DNA of 64,000 nucleotides. Source: VFJJ01 sp031362415. GTDB taxonomy: Bacteria; Actinomycetota; Acidimicrobiia; IMCC26256; VFJJ01. Position 1 is the stretch's first letter; every line of letters begins with the position of its first letter. The notes below the pieces were generated by a model. The model had not been told where the DNA came from. It saw only the letters and a list, made by a program, of their open reading frames with translations, and made no database searches. Below, piece after piece: positions 43,856 through 52,170 of this stretch. The stretch spans positions 1 to 64,000 of the forward strand of contig JANLSK010000006.1 of the NCBI GenBank assembly GCA_031362415.1. The letters are read 5' to 3'. The translations under genes were made by a program, and so were the position numbers.

Positions 43856-44748
43856 TCACACCCCGCAGATCTGCTCGTCGTAGGCCAGGACCCGGGCGTG
43901 ATGGTCGCGAATGGCAGGATCGGTCTGCTGGACGATGGCTCGATCCTCGGGCGTGCCCTCGAGGATGAGCCGTCGGAGGTCGTAGTCGAAGGCGATCAGG
44001 ACCTCGGGGCCGCGCGTTCGCAGCCACTCGGTCAACGCCTCGACATCTGCGGCGATCACCGCGGGTGCGTTGGCGGCCTGGGCGTCGAGGACCATCGTGT
44101 ATCCAGGGCTCTCGATGAACGCTCTGAGCAGTGCGGGTTCGAAGGCCGAATTCACGACCGCGGCGTACCCGTCATCGAACGCGGCCACGGTCTCGCAGTA
44201 GTCAGCCGCTGTCGGGTCGTCCGCGAAGCTCACCTCGGCGGCTCCTCCCGGACCGGTACCGCAGACCTGGCTCTCGTAGGCCAGGATGGCAGCCTGGGCG
44301 GCCTGCACGTCGGGGGGTGGCTCCAGCGCCTGTTCCGCCGGGGTGCCCTCGGATCCGATGCGCTCCACGTCGAAGTCGTACGTCTCGAGCACCGGTGTCA
44401 GCATCGTCATGATGGTCTCGTTGTTGAGCACCCAATGCTCCCTGATGCTCGCAGGCGACTGCGCCAATGCGGTATCGATGAACTCGAGGTACTCGGCCCA
44501 ATAGGCCCTAACGCGGCCGGATTGGCCTGATCGTCACCGTCACCGTCGAGCTCGTGCACCGTCCAGACGCGAGCGGTGTCGCAGTACGCGCTGTCGGGAT
44601 CGTCGAGCAACGCGCCGGCAGCATCGTCGTCGCCCCCTCCACACGACGATATGAGCAGCGCCACCGCCAAACCCGTCACCGCCCGCTTGGTTGCTCCATG
44701 CCAGTGTTGTCTTACGAGATAGGTACGCCCGAGGCGTCGAATGGTCAT
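43856..44748 (-). pseudogene. Predicted lipoprotein, frameshifted
   Basis: From ATG 44748 a lipoprotein signal (RAVTGLAVALLISSC) and an acidic linker (GGGDDDAAGAL, DSAYCDTARVWTVHELDGDGDD) end in QANPAA. The frame then shifts near 44512. In the next frame VRAYWAEYLEFIDTALAQSPASIREHW continues with no interruption through two helical repeats with Cys (ILAYESQVCGTG, VLAYDEQICGV) to the stop at 43856. One missing base in GCCGC/GTTAGG explains it. It is related in style to the lipoprotein at 36909 and shares its upstream box, and lies just before the FHA-kinase operon. Possibly an assembly error rather than a dead gene. Confidence 0.75.
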
Positions 44749-44987
44749 GGCGACATCATCCGTGAAGCGCGACGGCCCAAGCGATGGCGCGACCGCGCTA
44801 TCTCCCTGTCCCCGGGATAAGGCTCATGTGACGAGAGGGACAGGGCACACCGAGCCGGACGCTCGAACCCAGGACTGCCTGACACAGGCGCACGGAGCGA
44901 CATCCGGTCGTGAAGACCGCTTCGCGCGGGCGGGGTGGAGTTCCGCCACCCAGTGACGACCCGGGAGGTGATCGTCGCCGAGCTGGG
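44749..44987. other. Intergenic region upstream of the frameshifted lipoprotein
   Basis: 239 bases with no gene. Box B lies at 44799-44832. Nothing else recognised. Confidence 0.55.
44799..44832 (-). promoter_or_regulatory. Conserved upstream box B (candidate promoter)
   Basis: Partner of box A: TATCTCnCTGTCC and TAAGGCTCAnGT are identical in both on the plus strand. It lies 51 bases upstream of the second lipoprotein start at 44748 and upstream of the FHA-kinase operon. Confidence 0.5.
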
Positions 44988-45240
44988 TCACTCGATCGCC
45001 AGATCGAGGTCGCCAAACCCGGAGCGGCCGGCATCCCAGTCCCGTCCTGTTCCGCCACGGTCTCGAGGACCTCGCGGGAAGGCCCATCTGGCCTCGTCGC
45101 TACCGCCGATGAGCACCAGCGCGTCGAAGTGCTCCAGCCGTTCGACGGCCGCGTCGACGGTGAGCGGCACCGGAGGCTGCACGGCCTCCACGCCGCCGGC
45201 GCGCCGAATGGCCTCCAGGGCTGGCCCCGCAACTCACGAC
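44988..45240 (-). pseudogene. Fragment of a peptidase C26 (PuuD-like) gene
   Basis: About 70 residues survive: ALEAIRRAGGVEAVQPPVPLTVDAAVERLEHFDALVLIGGSD, matching DAIQRAGGLEAVQLPIPLTDDAAAERLERFDGLVLIGGGD of the complete gene at 36000-36737. The nucleophile Cys and His-Glu portions are gone, and the sequence after IGGSD is unrelated. A decayed duplicate. Confidence 0.75.
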
Positions 45241-45272
45241 GGCAGTTCACGGCCGCAGCTCGGGGCCGCCGT

Positions 45273-46475
45273 TCAGGGACGGGGCTCGCGGGGAAGTCCC
45301 AACGAGCGTTCTCCGATCACGTTCTTCATGATCTCGGTGGTGCCACCAGCGATGGTCATTGAACGGCTCGCGATGAGTCGGTTCCCGGCCGCCATGTCGT
45401 CGGTGCTGAGACCGGCGATTGCTTCGAGGCCGACCGTTGACGCTCCGAGCTCGGCCAGTCGCTGGGCCAGGATCGACCAGGCCAGCTTGATGACCGACGA
45501 CACCGCTCCCGGGGCTGCGGCGCCCGTCATCTCGGCCAGGGCTCGCGAGCCCATCCACTGCAGGATGCGCGACCCGCTGTAGAGGCGGCTCGCCTCCTGG
45601 CGGTGCACGCCCACGAGCCCGCCCGGCCGGCCAGGAGCCCCTCCCGGGCCGCCCGAGCCTCCGCGACTGCCACCGGTGCCACGGTCACCGAGCACGAGTC
45701 GCTCGACGTCCTCGACGAGGTTCCCGGCGATCGAGATCACGCCGGCACGCTCGAAACCCAGCGTGGCCATGGTGACACGCCAGCCGTCGTTCACGGCGCC
45801 GAGCACCGAGTCGGCCGGCACGTGCACGTCGGTGAAGTGCATCTCGGCGAAATCGCTGTCGCCGCTGATCTGGGTGATGGGACGGCGCTCGATGCCCGGG
45901 AGATCGAGGGGCACCATGAGCGCCGAGATGCCCTTGTGGGCTGGAGCCACGAGGTCGGTGCGCACCAGCAGCATGCAGTGCGTCGCCCACATGCCGATCG
46001 ACGTCCAGACCTTGGAACCATTGACGATCCAGGTGTCGCCGTCGAGCTCGGCCCGGCAGCGCAGGCCAGCGAGATCGCTGCCCGCGTCGGGCTCGCTGAA
46101 GCCCTGGCACCACACTTCCTCGGCCGTCAGGATCCGTCCCAGGCTGAGACGCTGCTCGGGCGTGCCGTGCACGGCGATGGTCGGGCCCACGTTCTTCACG
46201 CCGAACACCGCGACCTGGCGAGGCGCGCCGGCCCGGTGGAACTCGGCGTCGCAGGCCACCTGCTCGGCCACATCGAGGCCGCGGCCGCCGATGTCGGCGG
46301 GCCAGGCCGGCGCGGTCCAGCCGTGGCGGCCGAGCGTACGTTGGAAGTCGATCCAGGCTTCCCAGCTCCCGTGGGCGCCGAAGCGGGCCCGGTGCTCGGG
46401 AACGATGACCGCCAGGAGCTCACGCAGCTCCTCGTGCGGTCGGGGGGACAGGTGCGCGGGGACGAGTTGGCTCAT
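45273..46475 (-). CDS. Acyl-CoA dehydrogenase with Gly-rich insertion
   Basis: 400-aa FAD enzyme: middle motif VWCQGFSEPDAGSDLAGL, KVWTSIGMWATH, and C-terminal AGGTTEIMKNVIGERSLGLPREP. Between the middle and C-terminal domains, where other family members have a helix with DPVVRQ, there is a Gly/Pro/Arg-rich stretch (GTGGSRGGSGGPGGAPGRPGG), which is unusual. ATG 46475 overlaps the stop of the SDR gene (ATGA), so the two are coupled, probably consecutive steps of one acyl-CoA oxidation. Confidence 0.87.
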   Translation of the reverse strand: MSQLVPAHLSPRPHEELRELLAVIVPEHRARFGAHGSWEAWIDFQRTLGRHGWTAPAWPADIGGRGLDVAEQVACDAEFHRAGAPRQVAVFGVKNVGPTIAVHGTPEQRLSLGRILTAEEVWCQGFSEPDAGSDLAGLRCRAELDGDTWIVNGSKVWTSIGMWATHCMLLVRTDLVAPAHKGISALMVPLDLPGIERRPITQISGDSDFAEMHFTDVHVPADSVLGAVNDGWRVTMATLGFERAGVISIAGNLVEDVERLVLGDRGTGGSRGGSGGPGGAPGRPGGLVGVHRQEASRLYSGSRILQWMGSRALAEMTGAAAPGAVSSVIKLAWSILAQRLAELGASTVGLEAIAGLSTDDMAAGNRLIASRSMTIAGGTTEIMKNVIGERSLGLPREPRP

Positions 46476-47371
46476 GGGGTCGACGACGCCACGCCGGTCG
46501 CGGTACCGCCGATCGAGTTGAACGGCGGGTAGCCCCAGTTCGTGGGACCGTACGGATGCGGCAGCGTGGCCCCGTCGACCAGGTCGGCCCACACCGAGAA
46601 CTGCGGAGCGTCGACGGTCCGTCCCGAGAACGCCATGGGGTGCGGATGTGCTGCGATGTACGCGCACACCGAGCCGGGCACGTCGACGGGGAGGCCGTTG
46701 GCGTAGTCGATGCCGAGGTCGCGCATGGTGATCTCGGCCCGCTCGGTGAGCACGAATCCCGGCTCCAGGTTCACCACGGCGACGTTGTATCCCTTGAGCT
46801 CCTTGCCCAGACCGAGCGCCACCCGGTTGTGGGCGACCTTGGTGATCGAGTACGAGAACGGCCAACCCCCGTCGCCAGGCTGCTTCGACGTCTCGTTCTG
46901 GCCCGCCCCCGAGGTCACGTTGACCACCAGGCCGCGACCCAGGCGCTTGAACGTGGGGAGCACCAGCTTGATGAGATACAGGCCGGCGAGCACGTTGCCG
47001 GCGAAGCCCTGGTCGTACTCCTCGATGTCGGTGTCCTCGAAGGAGCGCATGGGGCCCTTGGGTTGATAGATCGCGTTGTTCACGAGCACGTCGATCCGAC
47101 CCAGCTCGGTCAGCGCGGTCGCGACCGACGCGTCCATCGTGGAACGGTCGAGCACATCGAGCTTCGTGACGACGGCCCGCCGGCCCAGTGCCCGAATCTC
47201 GGCGGCGGTGGCTTCGAGCGTGCCCGGCACACGCGACGTACCCCGGTCGGCCTCGTTGACCGTCCGAGCCGCGACGACCACGTCGAAGCCGGCCCGAGCC
47301 AGGTGGATGGCGCAGCTCCGCCCGATCCCCCGACTCGCCCCCGTCACCAGCGCCACCCGTGCCTCAGCCAT
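46472..47371 (-). CDS. SDR-family oxidoreductase
   Basis: 299-aa SDR: TGASRGIG at residues 10-17, VAARTVNEADRG, LVNNAIYQ, the Ser of NVTSGAGQNETS and Tyr-Ser-Ile-Thr-Lys as catalytic motif. The C-terminal 60 residues (AYIAAHPHPMAFSGRTVDAPQFSVWADLV) are longer than in simple SDRs and resemble actinobacterial lipid-metabolism members. Coupled with the acyl-CoA dehydrogenase gene after it. Confidence 0.85.
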   Translation of the reverse strand: MAEARVALVTGASRGIGRSCAIHLARAGFDVVVAARTVNEADRGTSRVPGTLEATAAEIRALGRRAVVTKLDVLDRSTMDASVATALTELGRIDVLVNNAIYQPKGPMRSFEDTDIEEYDQGFAGNVLAGLYLIKLVLPTFKRLGRGLVVNVTSGAGQNETSKQPGDGGWPFSYSITKVAHNRVALGLGKELKGYNVAVVNLEPGFVLTERAEITMRDLGIDYANGLPVDVPGSVCAYIAAHPHPMAFSGRTVDAPQFSVWADLVDGATLPHPYGPTNWGYPPFNSIGGTATGVASSTP

Positions 47372-47460
47372 GGCCGGAAGTTAGCCCCCGACGACCGAGA
47401 CCGCACCCGGGCACCCGTGGCGGAAAGCGCCTGCCTCGCGACAGCCCCGCCGACGAGCCC

Positions 47461-48234
47461 CTACTCGGGGGTCGTGTAGGCGGCGGTGATACCGCCGTCG
47501 ACGAGCAGTGAGGCGCCGGTCATGAAGGACGAATCATCGGACGCCAAGAACAGGGCGGCCTTGGCGATCTCCTCGGGCTCACCGAAGCGTCCCATGGGGA
47601 CGTGCACCAGTCGGCGCTGGCGTTTGGCATCGTCCGACAGGAACTTGGCCAGCAATGGGGTGAGGACCGGGCCCGGGCACAGGGCATTGACGCGAATTCC
47701 TTGGCGGGCATAGATCACCGCGATCTCGCGGGTCATGGCCAAGACGGCGCCCTTCGACGCCGTGTAGGCGATCTGGGGTGTCGCCGAGCCCATGTGGGCC
47801 ACGAACGAGGCCACGTTGACGATCGAGCCGCCGCCACCAGTGGCGAGCATGGCGGGAATGCCGTGCTTGCAGCAGCGAGCGACGCCCTGCACGTTGATGT
47901 CGAGCACCGTCCGCCACGTCTCCTCCGACGTGTTCGTGGGGCCGGAGTCGTCGCCGGGGCTGATCCCGGCGTTGTTGTAGAGCACGTGAAGTCCTCCGTG
48001 AACGGTGACGGCATGCGTGATCGCCGCCGCCACCGAGTCGTCGGAGGCCACGTCGCAGAACACGTACGTCGCCCACCCCCCGGCCGCTTCGATGGCAGCC
48101 ACGGCTTCCGAGCCGTCGACCACGTCGGCGATCACGACCGCGGCGCCCTCCCGAGCGAACAGCTCAGCGCCCACCCGCCCCAAGCCGCTCGCGGCCCCGG
48201 TGATCAAGGCCACCTTGCCTTCCAGACGCCCCAT
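47461..48234 (-). CDS. SDR-family oxidoreductase
   Basis: 257-aa classical SDR: TGAASGLG (residues 12-19), IADVVDGS (Asp, NAD preference), YNNAGISPG, NVASFVAHMG and YTASKGAV (Tyr-x-x-x-Lys). It ends with MTGASLLVDGGITAAY, the common SDR end. It is 89 bases upstream of the previous SDR on the same strand and may be part of that operon. Substrate unknown. Confidence 0.87.
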   Translation of the reverse strand: MGRLEGKVALITGAASGLGRVGAELFAREGAAVVIADVVDGSEAVAAIEAAGGWATYVFCDVASDDSVAAAITHAVTVHGGLHVLYNNAGISPGDDSGPTNTSEETWRTVLDINVQGVARCCKHGIPAMLATGGGGSIVNVASFVAHMGSATPQIAYTASKGAVLAMTREIAVIYARQGIRVNALCPGPVLTPLLAKFLSDDAKRQRRLVHVPMGRFGEPEEIAKAALFLASDDSSFMTGASLLVDGGITAAYTTPE

Positions 48235-48582
48235 CGGGTTCCTCCTCGATCGTCGGCTGGTGGGCGGACTCGGGGATGGACTGGGAGCTCGCCATACCCG
48301 CCATGATCGCGTACACGGAGGTCACGACGGCCGTCCTCCCGTCCGAGGAGCCCCGCGAACGCCCGGTTCCCGCCCGGCCCGGCGACGCGGATGGGCCGAA
48401 ATGGGCCCGAAACGGAGTTGCAACTCGGTCGCCCAGGGCGACTGGGGCTCGGCCCGACTTGCATCATCACGTACCCTTGGAGTTGCCTACAGCGCCGGTC
48501 GGGGTCCATTCCTACGGTCCGTGGCACGATCACGACCCGGCGTACCGCCAGTGTGCGCCCAAACACGAGGAGAGCGATCACC
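48235..48582. other. 348-base intergenic region
   Basis: Lies between divergent genes (SDR minus, small Ala/Lys-rich gene plus), so it should contain both promoters. A perfect 12-bp palindrome GAGTTGCAACTC at 48415-48426 could be an operator. I find no gene here. Confidence 0.5.
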
Positions 48583-48870
48583 GTGGCTCAGAAAGCCGTG
48601 GTCGCCAAGACGACGAAGCCCGACGAGGTCAAGAAGCCGCTGTCGAAGGCGGCAGCCGCCAAGCTCGCCGCGGCTGCTGCCGCTCAGGCCGCCAAGCCCC
48701 GGGCCCCCAAGCCCAAGGAAGACCAGGCGTCGGTCGAAGAGCGACGTACCGACCGGCGCCCGCCGGCCACGCATGGTACGGTCCGCATGGCCAACGAAGG
48801 CTGCCGGTGCGATCTGTGCCGTACGGCGCTGTCCGACTACCGCCGCGAGCGCGCCACCGCCGACTGGTAG
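48583..48870 (+). CDS. Small Ala/Lys/Pro-rich protein with C-terminal CRCDLC motif
   Basis: 95 aa from GTG 48583 (GAGGAGAG 8 bases upstream). The N-terminal half is a histone-H1-like tail of Lys, Ala and Pro (KKPLSKAAAAKLAAAAAAQAA and PRAPKPKE). The C-terminal half is HGTVRMANEGCRCDLCRTALSDYRRERA, a C-x-C-x2-C cluster also seen in small actinobacterial and phage proteins of unknown role. It may bind nucleic acid through the tail and zinc through the cysteines. The longer upstream frame was rejected. Confidence 0.68.
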   Translation: MAQKAVVAKTTKPDEVKKPLSKAAAAKLAAAAAAQAAKPRAPKPKEDQASVEERRTDRRPPATHGTVRMANEGCRCDLCRTALSDYRRERATADW

Positions 48871-48891
48871 CGCCTGGCCCCGAGGGCTCGC

Positions 48892-50088
48892 TCAAGCAAG
48901 CGCCATTCGGAGATCTGCGATCAGGTCGTCGATGTCCTCGATGCCGACCGAGAGCCGGATGAGCGCCGGATCCACCTCGAGGGCCGAACCGGCCACCGAA
49001 GCGTGGGTCATCCGCCCAGGATGCTCGATGAGCGACTCCACGGCCCCGAGCGACTCGGCCAGGGTGAAGATCTCGGTGCGGGCCACCGCCGCAAGCGCTG
49101 CGCTCTCCCCGGCCTTCAGGGTGAACGAGACCATCCCCCCGAAGCCCCGCATCTGACGGGCGGCGACGGCGTGACCGGGGTGCGACGGCCGTCCCGGGTA
49201 GAACACCTCGCCCACCGCCGGATGACCAGCGAGGAACTCGGCCACCGCAGCCGCGTTGCGGCAGTGCTGTTCCATTCGGGCGGCGAGGGTCTTGACCCCG
49301 CGCAGCACCAGGTAGCAGTCGAAGGGACCGGGGACCGCGCCGGCGGCGTTCTGCAGGTAGGCGAGGCGCTCGGCGCAGGCATCGTCGTTGGTGGCCAGGA
49401 ATCCGCCGACGACGTCGGAGTGCCCGCCCAGGTACTTGGTTGAGGAGTGCATGACCACGTCGGCGCCGAGGGCGAGCGGCTGCTGGAGGTAGGGTGTGGC
49501 GAAGGTGTTGTCGACGACCACCGTGGCGCCGCTTCGATGTGCCAGTGCGCTGATCGTCTCGATGTCGAGGATCCGCAGCACCGGATTGGTGGGCGTCTCC
49601 ATGACGACCATGGCTGTCGGACGGTTCAGGGCGGCTTCGACGGCCGTGGGATCGCTCAGGTCGGCGATGACGACCTCGACCCCGAGGGGGCCGTAGATCC
49701 GAGCCAGGAGCCGGTAGGTGCCGCCGTAGGCGTCGTTGGAGAGCACGACGCGATCGCCTGGCGCGAGGTCGCGGCACACGACGTCGAGCGCGGCCAAGCC
49801 CGACGCGAACGCCAAGCCGTGACGGGCGCCCTCCAGCGAGGCCACGCACCTCTCGAGGGCCTGCCGGGTCGGGTTGCCGCTGCGGGAGTACTCGAAACCC
49901 TGGTGGACGCCCACGGCTTCCTGGGCGAACGTCGACGAGAGCACGATGGGCGTGACCACCGCCCCCGTCGTGGGGTCGTGGGGTTGGCCGGCGTGGATGG
50001 CCCGGGTGGCAAACCCCTTGCCGGCGAAAGGTTCCGGGGAATCGGGCGGGCCGGTGGGCTCGGTGGGCTCGGTGTCGGCCACGATCAC
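48892..50088 (-). CDS. metB: Cystathionine gamma-synthase/gamma-lyase family PLP enzyme
   Basis: 398-aa Cys/Met-metabolism PLP enzyme: TRAIHAGQPHDPTTGAVVTPI, YSRSGNPTRQALE, ETPTNPVLRILDI, and the PLP Lys in DVVMHSSTKYLGGHSDVVGG. It catalyses gamma-replacement or elimination between homoserine esters, cystathionine and cysteine. GTG 50088 overlaps the stop of the cystathionine beta-synthase gene, so the pair forms a transsulfuration unit. With a beta-synthase as partner the direction homocysteine to cysteine (gamma-lyase) is also possible; the sequence does not decide it. Confidence 0.87.
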   Translation of the reverse strand: MIVADTEPTEPTGPPDSPEPFAGKGFATRAIHAGQPHDPTTGAVVTPIVLSSTFAQEAVGVHQGFEYSRSGNPTRQALERCVASLEGARHGLAFASGLAALDVVCRDLAPGDRVVLSNDAYGGTYRLLARIYGPLGVEVVIADLSDPTAVEAALNRPTAMVVMETPTNPVLRILDIETISALAHRSGATVVVDNTFATPYLQQPLALGADVVMHSSTKYLGGHSDVVGGFLATNDDACAERLAYLQNAAGAVPGPFDCYLVLRGVKTLAARMEQHCRNAAAVAEFLAGHPAVGEVFYPGRPSHPGHAVAARQMRGFGGMVSFTLKAGESAALAAVARTEIFTLAESLGAVESLIEHPGRMTHASVAGSALEVDPALIRLSVGIEDIDDLIADLRMALA

Positions 50089-51467
50089 CGCCCGGCGGCG
50101 GGCGCTGGCCGCGACGAGAGGAACCCCAGCACGTCGGAGCGCGTGATGATGCCGACGGGATGGCCGGCGTCGAGCACGAGCACGGCGGGCGCGCTGCCGA
50201 GCAGCTCCACGGCCGTCTCGACCGACTCCCCGGTTCCCATACGAGGCAACGCCGGTCCCATCACATCGCCGATATGCCGGTCGAGCCCGTCGGGGTCACG
50301 AAACGCCAGCTCCATCAGGTCGCGATCGTGCACCGCCCCCGCGACCTCGGCGGCATTGAGCGGAGGCTCGTGCTTGACCACCGGCATCTGCGAGACCCCG
50401 TACTCGCGCAGAATGTCGATGGCCTGCCTCACGGTTTCCTCGGGGTGCACGTGCACCAGATCGGGAAGCGCGCCGCCCTTGCGGGCCAACACGTGGGCCG
50501 CCGTCGGGCCGTCGCTGCTCAAGAAGCCGTAGTCGGCCATCCACGAGTCGTTGTAGAGCTTGGAGAGATAACCCCGACCCGAATCGGGGATGAGCACGAC
50601 CACCACGTCGTCGGGCCCGAGATCGCGAGCCACCTCGAGGGCCGCCCACACGGCGGTGCCGGCCGAGCCACCCACGAGGATCCCCTCCTCCCTCGTGACT
50701 CGGCGGGCGGTGAGGAACGACTCGCGGTCGGTGACCATGACGATCGTGTCGATGACGGACGCGTCGTAGGTGGTGGGCCAGAAATCCTCGCCGATTCCCT
50801 CGACGAGGTACGGACGGCCGGTCCCGCCCGAATACACCGAGCCCTCCGGGTCGGCGCCCACGATCTGGACCTTGGGATTGAAAGCCTTCAACGCCTTGCC
50901 CACACCGGAGATCGTGCCCCCGGTGCCGATCCCGGCAACGAAGTGGGTGACCCGTCCGTCGGTCTGGCGCCAGATCTCGGGGCCGGTCGAGGCCACGTGC
51001 GAGGCCGGGTTGGCCGGGTTGTGGTACTGGTTGGGCTGGAAGCCACCGGGGATCTCACGCGCCAGGCGGTTGGCGACGGAGTAGTACGACTCGGGATGGT
51101 CGGGGGCCACGGCCGTCGGACAGACGATCACCTCGGCTCCGTAGGCCCGTAACAGGGCGATCTTCTCCTGGCTCATCTTGTCGGGCATGGTGAACACACA
51201 GCGGTAACCCCGACGCGCCGCCACGATCGCCAAGCCCACGCCGGTGTTGCCGCTCGTGGGCTCCACGATCGTGCCTCCCGGCCCGAGCAGACCGTCGCGC
51301 TCGGCCGCTTCGATCATGGCGACGGCCGGACGATCCTTGACCGATCCGCCGGGGTTCAGCAGCTCGAGCTTGGCGAGCAGCGTGCACCGCACACCCTTGC
51401 CGACGCGGTCGAGGCGAACGAGCGGCGTGTTGCCGATGAGATCAAGCAGCGAATCGTGGACGTCCAT
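50085..51467 (-). CDS. cbs: Cystathionine beta-synthase (PLP domain plus two CBS domains)
   Basis: 460-aa enzyme. The catalytic domain starts LIGNTPLVRLDRV, with PLP Lys in NPGGSVKDRPA, the loop PTSGNTGVGLAI, and the glycine loop GIGTGGTISGVGK for PLP phosphate. Residues about 335-455 form a pair of CBS domains (HPEETVRQAIDILREYGVSQMPVV and VLVLDAGHPVGIITRSDVLGFL) that usually regulate the enzyme. Same length and architecture as the mycobacterial enzyme. It condenses serine and homocysteine to cystathionine. Confidence 0.92.
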   Translation of the reverse strand: MDVHDSLLDLIGNTPLVRLDRVGKGVRCTLLAKLELLNPGGSVKDRPAVAMIEAAERDGLLGPGGTIVEPTSGNTGVGLAIVAARRGYRCVFTMPDKMSQEKIALLRAYGAEVIVCPTAVAPDHPESYYSVANRLAREIPGGFQPNQYHNPANPASHVASTGPEIWRQTDGRVTHFVAGIGTGGTISGVGKALKAFNPKVQIVGADPEGSVYSGGTGRPYLVEGIGEDFWPTTYDASVIDTIVMVTDRESFLTARRVTREEGILVGGSAGTAVWAALEVARDLGPDDVVVVLIPDSGRGYLSKLYNDSWMADYGFLSSDGPTAAHVLARKGGALPDLVHVHPEETVRQAIDILREYGVSQMPVVKHEPPLNAAEVAGAVHDRDLMELAFRDPDGLDRHIGDVMGPALPRMGTGESVETAVELLGSAPAVLVLDAGHPVGIITRSDVLGFLSSRPAPAAGR

Positions 51468-51699
51468 TCCGAGGCCTTCCGCCGACGAGGTGAACCGCCG
51501 TCGAGCGTACCGGCTGCGGTTGGGGACGACCGTCGCCGTCAGGCGCCGGTCAGTCCTCGGTCAGTCCCCGGCAGGCAACGCTGTTCATCTCCGCATCTAC
51601 CCGGGGTCCCGCACTCAGCCACGACCCCCGGAGCTGACGCTCGGCTCGGCGGAGGGGCCGACAGCATTTGCGGACGGGCCGCTGGGGGTAGCTCATGAG
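51468..51699. other. Intergenic region between the DUF35 gene and cystathionine beta-synthase
   Basis: 232 bases. It has a GC hairpin CCGGGGTC ... GACCCCCGG (51601-51631) that may end the upstream operon. I looked for a SAM-type riboswitch ahead of the sulfur genes and could not support one. Confidence 0.45.
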
Positions 51700-52167
51700 T
51701 CACCACCCCGGATCAGACGGCACGAAGAACGGGGCTGTGACCTCGCCGTCGACGCCCCGGAAACGCAAGGGGCGGAAGGCGACCGTGACAGCCATGTCAA
51801 AACGGAGATCACCCGGTTCGGTCTCGACCATCCGGGTCGGAACCCGCACCTCGGGGGCGTCGTCGAGCGAGACCAGTGCAGGCACGAACGGAATGGCATC
51901 GGCGTACTGGGGGAGAAACGGTCGATGCACCACGACCCACGAGAAGAGCGTGCCCCGGCCCGACATCACCCGCCACGTGAACGCCCTGCCTCCGCACGCC
52001 CCGCACGTCGCCTCCGGAAACCAGTTCGAGGCTCCGCACCCGTCGCAGAACGGGATGCGCAGCTCGTTGGCCGCGGCCCCGGCCCAATAGGGCGCTGTGG
52101 CCGGCCACTCGACGTCGGGGAGCGGGAACGTGGCCCGACTCGTCGAGCCCTCGCGGTACTCAGCCAC
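51700..52167 (-). CDS. DUF35 zinc-ribbon/OB-fold protein (acyl-CoA binding partner)
   Basis: 155 aa: an N-terminal zinc ribbon with C-x2-C pairs (FCDGCGASNWFPEATCGACGG) followed by an OB-fold (GRGTLFSWVVVHRPF ... VPTRMVETEPGDLRFDM). DUF35 proteins bind thiolase-like proteins; in steroid side-chain breakdown such a pair (Ltp2 with the ChsH2 DUF35 domain) is a retro-aldolase. Here it is directly after a thiolase-like gene lacking the thiolase Cys, 3 bases away, so an aldolase complex is the likeliest role. Confidence 0.85.
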   Translation of the reverse strand: MAEYREGSTSRATFPLPDVEWPATAPYWAGAAANELRIPFCDGCGASNWFPEATCGACGGRAFTWRVMSGRGTLFSWVVVHRPFLPQYADAIPFVPALVSLDDAPEVRVPTRMVETEPGDLRFDMAVTVAFRPLRFRGVDGEVTAPFFVPSDPGW

Positions 52168-52170
52168 TGA

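Noticed and set aside
41545..43968. 807-aa plus-strand ORF
   Set aside because: Antisense shadow of the kinase gene; no motif, Arg/His/Gln-rich composition typical of shadow frames.
51640..51699. SAM-type riboswitch before cystathionine beta-synthase (a CTCATGAG and CAGCGG stretch)
   Set aside because: Only short similarities; the remaining core helices and pseudoknot sequence of SAM-IV could not be found.
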